Assembly (NCBI RefSeq): GCF_029937755.1
Contig: NZ_JAPYPG010000005.1
Location: 124,001-188,000, forward strand
Origin: Henriciella sp.
GTDB taxonomy: Bacteria; Pseudomonadota; Alphaproteobacteria; Caulobacterales; Hyphomonadaceae
Direction of reading: 5' to 3'
Length of the DNA: 64,000 nucleotides
Shown here one piece after another: positions 1-9,190 of the stretch (its first letter is position 1; the number at the start of each line of letters is the position of its first letter). A program made the translations under genes and the position numbers. Under the pieces are notes generated by a model that worked only from the letters and a program-made list of their open reading frames with translations, was not told the origin of the DNA and ran no database searches.

Positions 1-261
1 CGTTTTCAGTTCTTCCGCTTCAGGCCGGGGCATATCGCGCATGGTCGCAAAGACCTTAGCGCCGAGCCTGGCGTAGTGTTCAGCGCCAAGCCGGCCAAAG
101 CCGGAAGAGGTACCGGTAATGAGGACGGACTTTCCACTGAGGCCATTACCGCTGCCAGCCCCGCCCTCCTGCGCCGAAGCGGCACCAGCCGACAGGGCCA
201 TTGCGACCGCGCCGGCGCCCATCATCAGGTGACGGCGGCTGAGGTTGATGGTGTTGGACAT
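1..261 (-). CDS. SDR family oxidoreductase with Tat signal (3' end outside window)
   Basis: N-terminal 87 codons of a short-chain dehydrogenase/reductase; the gene runs off the left edge. The ATG at 259-261 follows an AGGAGG-like site (complement of cctcc, 269-273). The product starts MSNTINLSRRHLMMGAGAVA, with a twin-arginine motif, a hydrophobic stretch and ASAQ as likely cleavage site, so it is probably folded in the cytosol and exported. From about residue 45 it shows the Rossmann nucleotide-binding motif TGTSSGFG (TGxxxGxG type). The catalytic Tyr-Lys pair lies beyond the edge, so substrate cannot be guessed. The next upstream gene on this strand is the TPR lipoprotein at 429-2207, 167 bases away, so co-transcription is uncertain. 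Confidence 0.8.
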   Translation of the reverse strand, partial: MSNTINLSRRHLMMGAGAVAMALSAGAASAQEGGAGSGNGLSGKSVLITGTSSGFGRLGAEHYARLGAKVFATMRDMPRPEAEELKT

Positions 262-428
262 GTGGCGCCTCCTATTCGCTGGCCCACACTCTAGGCGAGA
301 TGGCACGGCCTGTCATGACGCACTGCCCTCATCATTGCTCATGGAAGGCACGGAGCCTTGTGGCCTATGACGGATGCGGAATCAGGTCTTTTTGGCACTC
401 GCGCACATGCGACCACGCTAGGCAGGTT

Positions 429-2207
429 TCAAAGATCGGCCAGCGTCGGGACCGCATCATCTTCACCGAGCCATGCTTCCTCAAACAGATGGCGGGCATA
501 TGCCGCTGACCGTTCGTTCCCAGCTGCTTCATACGTCTCCGCAAGTCCATAAAGGGCGTAGGCATTGTTTGGCGAGTCGATCAGCGTCTTGAAGAATTCG
601 CGTTCCGCCCGATCCGTCTGACCATCCAGCAACAGATAGGCCCCAAGTGTCTGCCGCGTCGGATAATACCACCAGGCCGGCTCAAAATACGGCAGTTGCT
701 GTTGCGCATCAGCTGCCGCTTCCAGACTATGAATGGCCGCACCATACTCGCCTTCAGCGGCGGCCAGGCGGCCTTCCAGCGTCAGGCTGGCGACGTCCAC
801 CAGTCCCGGCAGCGGTGCGCCGTACATGGCATAGGTGTCAAAACCCGGCGCATCGCTCAGAGCCTCGAGGGAGGCAAGTTCGCGACTGGCTCTTGCCATC
901 TCCCCCTGCCGGGCGAAGACAACACCACGCGCATAATGCCAGGCCATCCGCATATAAAGATGGGCAGCTGGCGGCTCCTCACGAGCAAGCACATCCTCGT
1001 CGGAGCCGAACTGAAGCGCGGTAAACACTTCCGCTGCCGCAACATGCTCGACAAGCGGCGAAGGCGCGTCGGGGTCCATCTCGACAATCTTACCGAGCTT
1101 GTCAGCCATCGAGATCGCGGTGTCAGCGTCGCCGCCAAGTTGCGCATTGGCGATCACAAAATGGACATTGTGCGGGTAGTAGACCGCGCCATAAAAGGCC
1201 GCATTCTCACTGCTAGCAATGTAGGCCTCATCCGCCGCAATGGCATCGATATTGGCGTCGATCGACTTCTTCCAGCGGCCCAGCCTCAGATAGATGTGGG
1301 AAGGCATATGGACGAGGTGGCCGATGCCGAGATCGTGCTGGTGCAGCGTGTCAGCGAACCCTTCAGCACGGAACGGATCGGTCGATGCCTCGGTCGCATG
1401 GATGTAGAGATGGATGGACGGCGCGAAGTCGGCATCGATATCGAGCGCCGTTTCCAGAAGTTCGAGCGTTCGTGCCGTGCGCCCCTTCGGAACGCGGGAG
1501 CCAGCCTGCCAATAGTCCCATGGCTGGGTGTCCATATTGGCTTCGGCAGCCAAGGCAAGGATCAGCTTGTCATCGGAGTATGTACGCGAGACCACGTCCA
1601 TCCGGTCAGCGAAGGCAGCGGCATCCTCAACCACCTCTCCGTCCTGTTTACGATACCGTGCCGCCAGCGCGGAAATCAGCGCCGCTTCCTTTTCAGAGGC
1701 TGTGTCAGCCAGCTCGGATGCCTTTTCGGCTGCGACCAGTCCGGCTGCCCCGCGCGCGGGCTCAAAGGGAGCGTTGATATTGCTCCCAAAGGCGAAACCT
1801 TCTCCCCAGAAACACATCGCGCAAGCGGGGTCCTGCCGCTGGGCCTCGCGGAAGGCGGCGATGGCTTCATCATGGTTGAAGTTCGCCATGTGAGCGAGCC
1901 CGGTATCGAACCAGCCCTGGGCGAGATCGCTGTCAGTGGCCACAGGATAATGAAAGTGCGCAACGACATCGTCCGGAAGGGCGAAGGGTTTCCCGTAATC
2001 GAAACTGACTTCTGCCAGTGCCGTCGCGGCTGTATCTTGTCCTGAAAGCGGAGCCGTCTTGCCGCCGCAGCGGTTCTGCGAAAGCGTGACCGGATCGACG
2101 AAAGTCGGCGTCGGCTCTTCGCTCTCGGTCGCTTCACCGGAAACACATGAGACCAGGCCCGAGACGCAAAGCGCCGCCCCGGCTAACCAGATACGTGAAG
2201 TCCCCAT
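429..2207 (-). CDS. TPR-repeat lipoprotein
   Basis: Predicted 592-aa exported lipoprotein. I start at the ATG at 2205-2207 because a full AGGAGG stands seven bases upstream; the open frame extends 18 codons further without such a site. The N-terminus MGTSRIWLAGAALCVSGLVSC ends in a lipobox (LVSC), so it should be lipid-anchored at the cell envelope. Around residues 95-135 there is a TPR-like unit (FNHDEAIAAFREAQRQDPAC) followed by a CAMCFWGE segment, a CxxC pair. More TPR-like helices appear in the last third (EREFFKTLIDSPNNAYALYG). Such large TPR proteins act as scaffolds; no catalytic motif is visible. Function unknown. Confidence 0.8.
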   Translation of the reverse strand: MGTSRIWLAGAALCVSGLVSCVSGEATESEEPTPTFVDPVTLSQNRCGGKTAPLSGQDTAATALAEVSFDYGKPFALPDDVVAHFHYPVATDSDLAQGWFDTGLAHMANFNHDEAIAAFREAQRQDPACAMCFWGEGFAFGSNINAPFEPARGAAGLVAAEKASELADTASEKEAALISALAARYRKQDGEVVEDAAAFADRMDVVSRTYSDDKLILALAAEANMDTQPWDYWQAGSRVPKGRTARTLELLETALDIDADFAPSIHLYIHATEASTDPFRAEGFADTLHQHDLGIGHLVHMPSHIYLRLGRWKKSIDANIDAIAADEAYIASSENAAFYGAVYYPHNVHFVIANAQLGGDADTAISMADKLGKIVEMDPDAPSPLVEHVAAAEVFTALQFGSDEDVLAREEPPAAHLYMRMAWHYARGVVFARQGEMARASRELASLEALSDAPGFDTYAMYGAPLPGLVDVASLTLEGRLAAAEGEYGAAIHSLEAAADAQQQLPYFEPAWWYYPTRQTLGAYLLLDGQTDRAEREFFKTLIDSPNNAYALYGLAETYEAAGNERSAAYARHLFEEAWLGEDDAVPTLADL

Positions 2208-2287
2208 CGAAATTCCTCCTGTTACGGAGAAATTGCGCCCATCAGGAAAAATAGTCCACAAGAATAACCTCCGAGGCCCTCAAATAT

Positions 2288-2323
2288 TCGATGGCCCGCT
2301 CACAAAAAGCCGCGGGCCATCGA
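2288..2323 (-). terminator. Perfect 12-bp hairpin downstream of the hpd operon
   Basis: TCGATGGCCCGC (2288-2299) and its exact reverse complement (2312-2323) flank a 12-base loop. It lies 62 bases past the stop of the VOC gene, the last gene of the leftward hpd operon, and 80 bases before the start of the TPR gene. No U-run follows on the minus strand, so this is a terminator-like or mRNA-stabilising hairpin rather than a textbook intrinsic terminator. Confidence 0.5.
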
Positions 2324-2385
2324 GATATAACGACTTATAACTGCCTGAGCGTATTCAGTATTTACGCTCACTCACAACAGCTGAC

Positions 2386-2943
2386 TCAAGCGGATTCTTC
2401 GGCGATCTTTTCATGCAGCCAGGCCGCATGGCGCGGCGCTTTCTTTGTCTGCGCCCACTCGTCCAGCATGTCATAAGCGACAGACTTGAGTTCGCTCATC
2501 TGCTCGGGCGTACCGATGTCACAGGCGAGTTCGAGACGGTGGCCGTTCGGATCGAAGAAATAGATCGACTTGAAGATGCCGTGATGGGTCGGCCCGACCA
2601 CGTCGAGGCCCATATCCTCGGCCCGCTTCTTGGCGTTCATCAGGTCGTCCATCGTCTCAACCTTGAAAGCGATGTGCTGGACCCATTCCGGCGTGTTCTG
2701 GTCGCGGTCCATCTCCGGGCTGTTGGGCAGTTCGAAGAAGGCGAGCACATTGCCGTTCCCCGCATCGAGGAAGACGTGCATGTACGGATCGGGCGCGCCG
2801 GTGGACGGCACCTTGTCCTCTGCGATGGCAAGCTGGAAGTCCATGCCGAGCAGCTTGTTGTAGAACTCGACCGTCTCCTTCGCGTCCTTGCAGCGATAGG
2901 CGACGTGGTGGACGCCGCCCAGCTTGGGGGCAGGTGTGGACAT
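2386..2943 (-). CDS. VOC (glyoxalase/dioxygenase) family protein
   Basis: 185-aa protein of the vicinal oxygen chelate superfamily. The start of the beta-alpha-beta-beta-beta module reads GGVHHVAYRCKDAKETVEFY, with a candidate metal-binding His near residue 12-13. A second His (QHIAFKV) lies near residue 90 and a Glu in the terminal strand (FFDPNGHRLELAC) near 140, the usual VOC ligand pattern. The start ATG overlaps the TAA of hpd by one base (TAATG), with an AGGAGG inside the hpd end, so translation is coupled. The context suggests a step in tyrosine or related aromatic breakdown, but the substrate is not known from sequence. Confidence 0.85.
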   Translation of the reverse strand: MSTPAPKLGGVHHVAYRCKDAKETVEFYNKLLGMDFQLAIAEDKVPSTGAPDPYMHVFLDAGNGNVLAFFELPNSPEMDRDQNTPEWVQHIAFKVETMDDLMNAKKRAEDMGLDVVGPTHHGIFKSIYFFDPNGHRLELACDIGTPEQMSELKSVAYDMLDEWAQTKKAPRHAAWLHEKIAEESA

Positions 2944-4049
2944 TATGCGTCCTCCTCAACCTTCAGCGTACCACGCTTGATCTGATCGCGCTCCATGGAT
3001 TCGAACAGGGCCTTGAAGTTACCCTCACCGAAGCCGTCCTCATAGTCACCCACGCGCTGGATGAATTCGAAGAAGACCGGACCGACCTGCGGTTCTGCAA
3101 AGATCTGGAGCAGAAGGCGCGGCTGTCCACCCTCGGTCGTGCCATCGAGCAGAAGGCCACGTGCCTTCAGGGCAGCTTCATCACGGCCATGGCCCGGCAG
3201 GCGCTCGCTGAGCATCTCGTAATACGTGTCCGGCGGCGGCGTCATCATCGGCACGCCAAGCGCTTTCAGCCGGTCATAGGCTTCGACGAGGTCGTCACAG
3301 ATGAGCGCGATGTGCTGAATGCCTTCGCCATTATACTCGCGCAGGAACTCCTCGATCTGACCCTTGCCGCCTTCGCCTTCCTCATTGAGCGGGATACGAA
3401 TCTTGCCGTCCGGCGCCGTCAGCGCCTTGGAGGTGAGGCCGGTATACTCGCCCTTGATGTCGAAGTAGCGGATTTCCTTGAAGTTGAAGAGCGGGCCGTA
3501 GAACTCGTCGGCCCAGTATTGCATCCGGCCCTTGTAGACATTGTGCGTCAGGTGGTCGACGCGCTTGAAGCCGGCGCCTTCGGGATACTTCTCGACGCCC
3601 GGCAGATATTCGAAATCGATGTCATAGATCGACAGGCCGTCATCGCCTTCATCGGCATAGCGGTCGATGAGATAGATCAGCGAATGGCCGATGCCGCGGA
3701 TCGCGGGCAGTTTCAGCTCCATCGGGCCGGCGGGCACGTCGCAGGGTTCAGCGCCCTTCTCGAGCAGGTATTCATAGGCCTGTTTGGCATCCTTCACGCG
3801 GAAGCCCATGCCGCAGGCGCTCGGCCCGTGCTCACGGGAGAAATAATAGGCCGGCGAACCCTTTTCATAGTTGGTGATCAGGTTGATGCCGCCCTGGCGC
3901 CACAACTCGACATCCTTGGAGCGGTGACGGGCCACCTTGGTGAAGCCCATCACTTCGAAGACAGGCTCGAGAACGCCTTTCTCTGGTGCTGAAAACTCAA
4001 TGAATTCGAAGCCGTCGAGGCCAGCCGGATTTTCAAACAGGTCCGCCAT
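2943..4049 (-). CDS. hpd: 4-hydroxyphenylpyruvate dioxygenase
   Basis: 368-aa non-haem Fe(II) dioxygenase that turns 4-hydroxyphenylpyruvate into homogentisate in tyrosine catabolism; cytosolic. Two VOC-fold halves are visible. The iron ligands of the family fit His166 (RVDHLTHNV), His246 (GIQHIALI) and Glu328 (VFFEFIQR). The C-terminal helix segment [13 protein letters not shown] is also typical. The start at 4047-4049 was chosen because AGGA lies about seven bases upstream and the product [16 protein letters not shown] matches usual family N-termini; 34 further codons are open upstream but run through the operator. It is the first gene of a two-gene operon and divergent from a MarR regulator, with a palindrome in the shared promoter. 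Confidence 0.95.
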   Translation of the reverse strand: MADLFENPAGLDGFEFIEFSAPEKGVLEPVFEVMGFTKVARHRSKDVELWRQGGINLITNYEKGSPAYYFSREHGPSACGMGFRVKDAKQAYEYLLEKGAEPCDVPAGPMELKLPAIRGIGHSLIYLIDRYADEGDDGLSIYDIDFEYLPGVEKYPEGAGFKRVDHLTHNVYKGRMQYWADEFYGPLFNFKEIRYFDIKGEYTGLTSKALTAPDGKIRIPLNEEGEGGKGQIEEFLREYNGEGIQHIALICDDLVEAYDRLKALGVPMMTPPPDTYYEMLSERLPGHGRDEAALKARGLLLDGTTEGGQPRLLLQIFAEPQVGPVFFEFIQRVGDYEDGFGEGNFKALFESMERDQIKRGTLKVEEDA

Positions 4050-4084
4050 GTGCTTATCCTTGTGCTGTGTGACAGATCCCATAA

Positions 4085-4102
4085 TAGTTGCATTTGCAAC
4101 TA
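4085..4102. promoter_or_regulatory. Palindromic operator between hpd and marR
   Basis: TAGTTGCA-TT-TGCAACTA is an 18-base perfect inverted repeat with 8-base arms in the 79-base gap between the divergent hpd and MarR starts. Its size and symmetry fit a MarR-family dimer. It begins 35 bases upstream of the hpd ATG and ends 26 bases before the MarR ATG, so one site could control both genes. The assignment is inference from position. Confidence 0.7.
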
Positions 4103-4128
4103 AATCAACCTCGGAGACCCGATTACGG

Positions 4129-4632
4129 ATGAAGAATTCGACAGACGCCAAGCAGGATCACGCCCAGGACACGCTGAAGCTCGATGGCTTCCTGCCATAC
4201 CGCCTGTCGGTGCTTTCGAACGCGGTGTCGCGCAAGATTGCCGACATGTATGAGCGGGAGTTCGATATCTCGATCTGGCAGTGGCGGATTATCGCCGTAC
4301 TCGGCGAGAGTGACGGGCTGACCTCGACTGAGGTTGCCAACCGCACGCTGATGGACAAGCCGGCTGTCAGCCGGGCAGCCGCCAGCCTTACTGAGCGCAA
4401 CATCATCTCTCGCAAATCCGACCATGCCGACCGGCGCAAGGCCGACCTCCGCCTGACAGCCAAGGGCCGGGACATCTATGATGCCATTATCCCCCGCGCG
4501 CTTGCCTATGAGCGTGAACTCCTTGCCTCTCTCTCACCTGAAGAGGCAGGCATGCTTCACGGCTTGCTAACGCGGCTTGCGCATATAGCCTCCCCGGAAC
4601 GGAATCTCTGGTCGACGCAGGAGGAATCATAG
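4129..4632 (+). CDS. MarR family transcriptional regulator
   Basis: 167-aa winged-helix regulator. The DNA-binding part runs from about residue 45 to 115: [20 protein letters not shown], then the recognition helix region around [20 protein letters not shown] and the wing with [13 protein letters not shown], all typical of MarR. The start ATG at 4129 is the first after the palindrome; the frame is open further upstream only through the hpd start. It is divergent from hpd and probably senses a tyrosine-pathway intermediate and represses hpd and itself through the 4085-4102 palindrome. The ligand is inference. No aromatic-acid specificity can be read from the sequence. Confidence 0.9.
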   Translation: MKNSTDAKQDHAQDTLKLDGFLPYRLSVLSNAVSRKIADMYEREFDISIWQWRIIAVLGESDGLTSTEVANRTLMDKPAVSRAAASLTERNIISRKSDHADRRKADLRLTAKGRDIYDAIIPRALAYERELLASLSPEEAGMLHGLLTRLAHIASPERNLWSTQEES

Positions 4633-4666
4633 CCCTTCGGCCGGGGTAAATAAGGGGGACAGCAGC

Positions 4667-5731
4667 ATGCAGGCGGCACTCGACATCTATTTCGACAATA
4701 TCCGGCACAAGCGGCCTGAATTCGAGGCGGCTATTGTTACCTGGCGCGACACGCTGGCGCCGCAACTTGAGCGCTTGGAAGAACAGCGCAAGGCCGTCAT
4801 CGGCCGCGCCATAAAACGCACGGTGATGGTTGGCGGGATCGTGCTGGTGCTTCTTGCCATCCTGACCTTCGCCATCGGCTTCGAGGTGATGTTCCCGTTC
4901 GGCATCTTTGCCGGCATCGTTGTAACTTTCCTTGCCTGCGCAGCGGTCTGGATTCCGGTCTTCTCGATGAAGTCGCAGACCAAGCAGCTCGTCGTGGGGG
5001 CAGCATGCGACTGTTTCGGCTTCCAGTATGACACCATGCACGTCGATATGGGCGGCATATCCGGCCTAAAGAGTCTCGCCAGCTGGGCGCAGTCGAACAT
5101 GTCGAGCTTCAAGGAAATGAACGAGCCGCCGACACCAGCCTTCGACCGGCTGAAAGAGGCCGGCCTCATGCCATCCTATGACAGCCGGAAGTTCGAGGAC
5201 CTGATCGAAGGCGTGCGCGCCGACGCCAACTTCACCATGGTCGAATGCAAACTCACAGAGCAACAGGGATCCGGCAAGAACCGGCGCACCGTCACTAAAT
5301 TCCAGGGCCTGCTTTTCAACATCGACTATCCCGAACGCTTCCTCGGACGCACGCTGATCGCCCGCGATGGCTGGTGGAGCTGGGGACGCAAGAATGGCAT
5401 GCAACAGGTCGATCTTGTCTCGAAGGAGCTGGAAGACGCCTTCACGGTGTATTCCACCGACCAGGTCGAGGCCCGGTCACTGCTCACGCCGGACCGAATG
5501 GAACGCCTGATCGCCCTGGAACGCCATTTCAAGGGTGGCAAGCTGCGCGGCATATTCGAGGATGGGCATGTGACCATTGCCCTGGAGGCCAAAAACCAGT
5601 TCGAGGCCGGCTCGATCTTCAAGCCGCTGGTTGATCCCGACCGGTTCATCGAAACGCTGACCGAGATCGGTCTGGTCTGTGACCTAATCGACGGGTTCCT
5701 CACCCGTGAGTGGTACAAGGACAAGATCTAG
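4667..5731 (+). CDS. DUF3137 domain membrane protein
   Basis: 354-aa inner-membrane protein that I match to the DUF3137 family. Residues 1-45 form a cytosolic amphipathic stretch (FEAAIVTWRDTLAPQLERLE). Two adjacent transmembrane segments follow (about 50-70, VMVGGIVLVLLAILTFAIGF, and 75-98). The rest is a soluble domain with aromatic-rich C-terminal strands (GLLFNIDYPERFLGRTLIA; RDGWWSWGRKNG). A GGGGGA-like site stands before the ATG. It follows the MarR gene by 34 bases and might be read through from it. Family members are of unknown function and sometimes sit near LemA genes; none is seen here. Confidence 0.8.
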   Translation: MQAALDIYFDNIRHKRPEFEAAIVTWRDTLAPQLERLEEQRKAVIGRAIKRTVMVGGIVLVLLAILTFAIGFEVMFPFGIFAGIVVTFLACAAVWIPVFSMKSQTKQLVVGAACDCFGFQYDTMHVDMGGISGLKSLASWAQSNMSSFKEMNEPPTPAFDRLKEAGLMPSYDSRKFEDLIEGVRADANFTMVECKLTEQQGSGKNRRTVTKFQGLLFNIDYPERFLGRTLIARDGWWSWGRKNGMQQVDLVSKELEDAFTVYSTDQVEARSLLTPDRMERLIALERHFKGGKLRGIFEDGHVTIALEAKNQFEAGSIFKPLVDPDRFIETLTEIGLVCDLIDGFLTREWYKDKI

Positions 5732-5868
5732 GCGCGAGCCCCCTGCGCTCCTTTGCATTCGTGGAGGCGGCGAGCCACGCGATTAGATGAAATTGAACAC
5801 AGCCCTGAAACGCGATGTTTAGCCTGTTTTGGCAGTATCTGCATTGCATCGACTGGCAGGACTCCCGA

Positions 5869-7407
5869 ATGGCCGAAGGCCTTACCCATTTCAGTGTTCC
5901 AGCGAACTCCAATTCCGTGGAGGATACACTCCCGCCACATCCGGCCCCGAAGGCATCTGCCGACCGGGCAAGCCTGACTGAAGCCGCAGAGCGGATTCAT
6001 CCACGCCATCATGCAATGAACCGGCCGCTGTTGCGGGAAGTGCTGAAGTCTGCCGATCTGGTCCTTGCCTCCTTTGTCGCCTGGCTCGCCCTACATGTGG
6101 CGGGCTATGAGTTGCTCTCAGCGCCGGTATCCACCGTCCTCCCCTTCGTCATGATTCCCGTGGCCATAAGCCTTGGCCTGCGCAACGCCGATGCCTACCG
6201 TCTGTCCTATTCGCGGCCTGTGACCCAACAGGTGATGCGTGTCTGCCTTGGCGCCGGTCTGGCACTCATTACCCTGACCTTCCTGACCAGCCTGCTCTAT
6301 CCTGCCCAGCAGACGCGCTGGGTCATGGGGGCGGCCTATCTCGCTTTCGCCTTCACCATAGTGCTGCATGCGCATCTGGTCGTCCTGTTCAAGATCCTGA
6401 CGCGGCAAGGCGCACTGTCAGAAAATGTGGTCCTCGTTGGCGCGACACCGAACGCCCGCCGACTGCTCCAGCGCAATCACGATACGCGCGAACTCAACAT
6501 TGTAGGGGTCTTTGACGACCGGCTGTCACGCGCGCCTGTCTCGATGGCCGGTGTGCCGGTGCTCGGACGGCTCGATGACCTGATGAACTGGGACCGTCTG
6601 CCCGACATCGACCGCATCATTGTCACCGTGACATCCGATGCGCGGGTCCGTGTCCGGCAGCTGATCGACCGGCTGCGCGTCCTGCCACAACGCGTCGTCC
6701 TGTTGCTCGACCTGGAAGGCTTCGACCCGGAAACGGAATCGCTCGCCCGCATTGCCCAGTCGCCAGCGGCCTATGTCTCCGGGGCCCCGGACAATCTGCG
6801 CCGGGCTGTTATCAAACGGATGGCAGACCTCGTATTTGCCTCCCTGATGCTGGCCGTGTTCAGTCCCGTCATCCTGCTCACCGCCCTCGCGATCAAGCTG
6901 GACAGCCGCGGGCCGGTCTTTTTCCGCCAGAAGCGTCATGGCTTCAACAACCAGGTCATTCGGGTCTGGAAATTCCGATCCATGCTCCACAATCCGAGAG
7001 CGGAGGAGCGGATGAGCCACCAGACCGTCCACAAGGATCCGCGCGTGACCCGTGTTGGCCGCTTCATCCGCGCGACGTCGCTCGACGAGCTGCCGCAGCT
7101 GATCAATGTCCTGACTGGGGAGATGTCGCTGGTTGGTCCCCGTCCGCACGCCATCGGCATGACGGCCGAGGACGCAGAGGTTCAAGGCCTGGTGAGTGAC
7201 TATGCCCACCGGCACCGGGTCAAACCCGGCATTACAGGCTGGGCACAGATTAATGGCTCACGAGGTCCGGTCCATTCCCGCGAGGAGGTCCGCGAGCGCG
7301 TTCGTCTCGATATGGAGTATGTGAACCGCGCCTCTTTCTGGTTCGATCTGTTTATCCTCTTCGCAACGGCACCATGTTTGCTTGGTGACTGGCGCCGACA
7401 GCGATAG
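5869..7407 (+). CDS. hfsE: Polyprenyl-phosphate sugar-1-P transferase, HfsE/WcaJ type
   Basis: 512-aa initiating enzyme of a Wzx/Wzy polysaccharide pathway: it moves a sugar-1-phosphate onto undecaprenyl phosphate at the inner membrane. The N-terminal half holds several transmembrane helices (from about residue 55) and a Rossmann-like CoA-binding segment (VVLVGATPNARRLL). The C-terminal catalytic domain begins with KRMADLVFASLMLAVFSPVI and carries the conserved RQKRHGFNN, VWKFRSM, TSLDELPQL and LVGPRPHA blocks. I start at 5869, where AGGA lies seven bases upstream; 18 more codons are open upstream without a ribosome site, and Met at 6016 is another option. It heads a four-gene rightward operon. 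The hfs name rests on synteny with Caulobacter holdfast genes. Confidence 0.85.
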   Translation: MAEGLTHFSVPANSNSVEDTLPPHPAPKASADRASLTEAAERIHPRHHAMNRPLLREVLKSADLVLASFVAWLALHVAGYELLSAPVSTVLPFVMIPVAISLGLRNADAYRLSYSRPVTQQVMRVCLGAGLALITLTFLTSLLYPAQQTRWVMGAAYLAFAFTIVLHAHLVVLFKILTRQGALSENVVLVGATPNARRLLQRNHDTRELNIVGVFDDRLSRAPVSMAGVPVLGRLDDLMNWDRLPDIDRIIVTVTSDARVRVRQLIDRLRVLPQRVVLLLDLEGFDPETESLARIAQSPAAYVSGAPDNLRRAVIKRMADLVFASLMLAVFSPVILLTALAIKLDSRGPVFFRQKRHGFNNQVIRVWKFRSMLHNPRAEERMSHQTVHKDPRVTRVGRFIRATSLDELPQLINVLTGEMSLVGPRPHAIGMTAEDAEVQGLVSDYAHRHRVKPGITGWAQINGSRGPVHSREEVRERVRLDMEYVNRASFWFDLFILFATAPCLLGDWRRQR

Positions 7408-7418
7408 GAGATCGCCCG

Positions 7419-8405
7419 ATGCCGGACACGGCCTTTACACTACAGTCCGAAACCGCCGCTTTCAGCGTCGGAAGAACCCATGCTGGCGAGGCCGTCCTGT
7501 CGAACGGCATTTCCGGCGAAGCCGCCCTTACCGTCTGCGTCCCCTGCTATCATGACAGCGCCCGCCCCCTGATCGCGACACTGACGCGAATGCCGGATGC
7601 GGCCCGCACAACGCTTCTGCTGTTCGATGATGGGTCTGCCGATGACAAGATGACGCGCGAGCTTGCCCGCCAGGTCATGGCCTGGCCGGGGCCGGCGCGA
7701 CTGCTGACGGCCAAACAGAACAGGGGCCGCTCCCATGCCCGCAACCGCCTTGTGGCAATGGCCGAAACCGACTGGATCCTGTTCATCGATGCAGACATGC
7801 GTCCCGACAATGACACGTTCCTGAGCCGATATCTCGAAGCCATTCGCAAGAGCGAGGCGCCGGCTCTTGTGGCGGGCGGATTCACGCTGTGGCAGGTTCA
7901 GCCTACACAGCAGACGGCCCTGCATGCCGCTCAATCCGCCGCATCGGAATGCCTGACGGCCGAGGCTCGTTCCCGTGCGCCGGGCCGCTTTGTCTTCACC
8001 TCCAACATTCTCGTCCACAAGGACGTGCTGAAGGCCGTCCCCTTCGATGATGGCTTCTCTGGCTGGGGATGGGAGGATGTCGACTGGGGCCTTCGGGTCA
8101 GCGAGCGCTTCGACATAAAGCACATCGACAATACCACCACGCATCTTGGCCTCGACACCACGAATGACCTCCTGAAGAAATTCGGCAGCTCCGGCGCCAA
8201 TTTCGCCCGGCTGGTCGAGCGTCACCCCGAAGCGGCGAAATCCATGCGCCTGTTCCGCATGGCACAGCGCGTAAAGCGTCTGCCACTGGGCGGCTTCTGG
8301 AAAGCAACCAGCAAGCTGATGGCCCGCACCACCTGGATGCCCATGAAGGCGCGGCTCATGGCCCTGAAGTTCTATCGCGCCTTCTGCTACAGCGAGCACC
8401 TCTGA
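7419..8405 (+). CDS. Glycosyltransferase family 2 (holdfast cluster)
   Basis: 328-aa GT-A fold glycosyltransferase. After an unusually long N-terminal lead (about 30 residues), the nucleotide-sugar domain starts with TVCVPCYHDSARPLIATL, then LLFDDGSADD and the metal-binding DxD-type motif FIDADMRPDN near residue 125. The acceptor region has GWGWEDVDWGLRV, the ED motif where the catalytic base usually sits. A TAGGAG ribosome site overlaps the hfsE stop 11 bases upstream, and the stop overlaps the hfsH start (TGATG). It should add one sugar of the repeat unit on the cytosolic face. It could be the HfsG or HfsL counterpart; I cannot tell which. Confidence 0.85.
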   Translation: MPDTAFTLQSETAAFSVGRTHAGEAVLSNGISGEAALTVCVPCYHDSARPLIATLTRMPDAARTTLLLFDDGSADDKMTRELARQVMAWPGPARLLTAKQNRGRSHARNRLVAMAETDWILFIDADMRPDNDTFLSRYLEAIRKSEAPALVAGGFTLWQVQPTQQTALHAAQSAASECLTAEARSRAPGRFVFTSNILVHKDVLKAVPFDDGFSGWGWEDVDWGLRVSERFDIKHIDNTTTHLGLDTTNDLLKKFGSSGANFARLVERHPEAAKSMRLFRMAQRVKRLPLGGFWKATSKLMARTTWMPMKARLMALKFYRAFCYSEHL

Positions 8406-9190
8406 TGACGGCGCAGACGATGGAGGCCTATCAGCCCGACCGCTCGCTGCCCGCAAAGGTCACCCGCCGGCTGACACGCTGGTCGGTTGCAAGTCCGCTG
8501 AAGGCCTCACCGCAACGAACGCAGATCTGCTTCACCTTTGACGATTTTCCGAAATCTGCTGCCGATACAGGCGCGGAGATCCTGGATGAGGTCGGCGCAA
8601 AGGGCTGCTTTTACGCCTGCACTGGCATGGCGAGCACGACGAATCTCAGCGGCGACCTGTTCGATGCCGATGATTTGAAGGCGCTGACGGCCGGTGGACA
8701 TGAGATCGGCGCCCATACGCAAACTCATCTTGATTGCGCCCGCTCAGACACCGCCACTGTTCTGGCCGATATCGACACCAATCTCGCACAGCTCGCCGCC
8801 ATGGGGCTCGAAACGCCTGTCACGCAATTCGCATGGCCCTACGGTGAGACACGCGCCCGGCTGAAGCCGAAGCTCGCCTCGCGCTTCGATGTCGCGCGCG
8901 GTGTGCTCGCCGGCCCGAACGGGAAGGGTAGCGACCTGATGCAGCTCTCGGCCTATGAGCTGGACGAAAGCGAAGACAGCGTCGCGCGCGCTACAGCCGC
9001 GATTGAGCGGTCAGCCAGGCTTCCGACATGGCTCTTCATCTTCACGCATGACGTTCGTGAACGCCCCAGCCCGTGGGGAACCAGGCCCGACCGGCTGCGC
9101 AGGCTTGTGAGGCTTGCTCGCAACACGGGTGCAGAATTGGTCACGCCCTCTATGGCGCTTTCGACAATTCGAGGTAAGGGAGGCGCATGA
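8405..9190 (+). CDS. hfsH: Polysaccharide deacetylase, HfsH type
   Basis: 261-aa NodB-fold carbohydrate esterase 4 protein. It should remove N-acetyl groups from GlcNAc residues of the polymer, which in Caulobacter makes the holdfast cohesive and adhesive. FTFDDFP (Asp46-Asp47) is the usual base/metal Asp pair, and HTQTH (His104 and His108) the metal-binding H-x3-H pair; FAWPYGETRARL matches the next NodB block. There is no signal peptide, so like HfsH it may act on the lipid-linked repeat unit in the cytosol (inference). It starts inside the previous stop and ends overlapping the next gene by four bases (ATGA), a tightly coupled operon. Confidence 0.85.
   Translation: MTAQTMEAYQPDRSLPAKVTRRLTRWSVASPLKASPQRTQICFTFDDFPKSAADTGAEILDEVGAKGCFYACTGMASTTNLSGDLFDADDLKALTAGGHEIGAHTQTHLDCARSDTATVLADIDTNLAQLAAMGLETPVTQFAWPYGETRARLKPKLASRFDVARGVLAGPNGKGSDLMQLSAYELDESEDSVARATAAIERSARLPTWLFIFTHDVRERPSPWGTRPDRLRRLVRLARNTGAELVTPSMALSTIRGKGGA

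Noticed and set aside
696-2045. 449-codon open frame on the plus strand
   Set aside because: It lies opposite the TPR lipoprotein gene, has no recognisable motif and no ribosome site; it is a long shadow frame of a GC-rich gene. The same holds for 2934-3992, 26972-28099 and 28065-29525.
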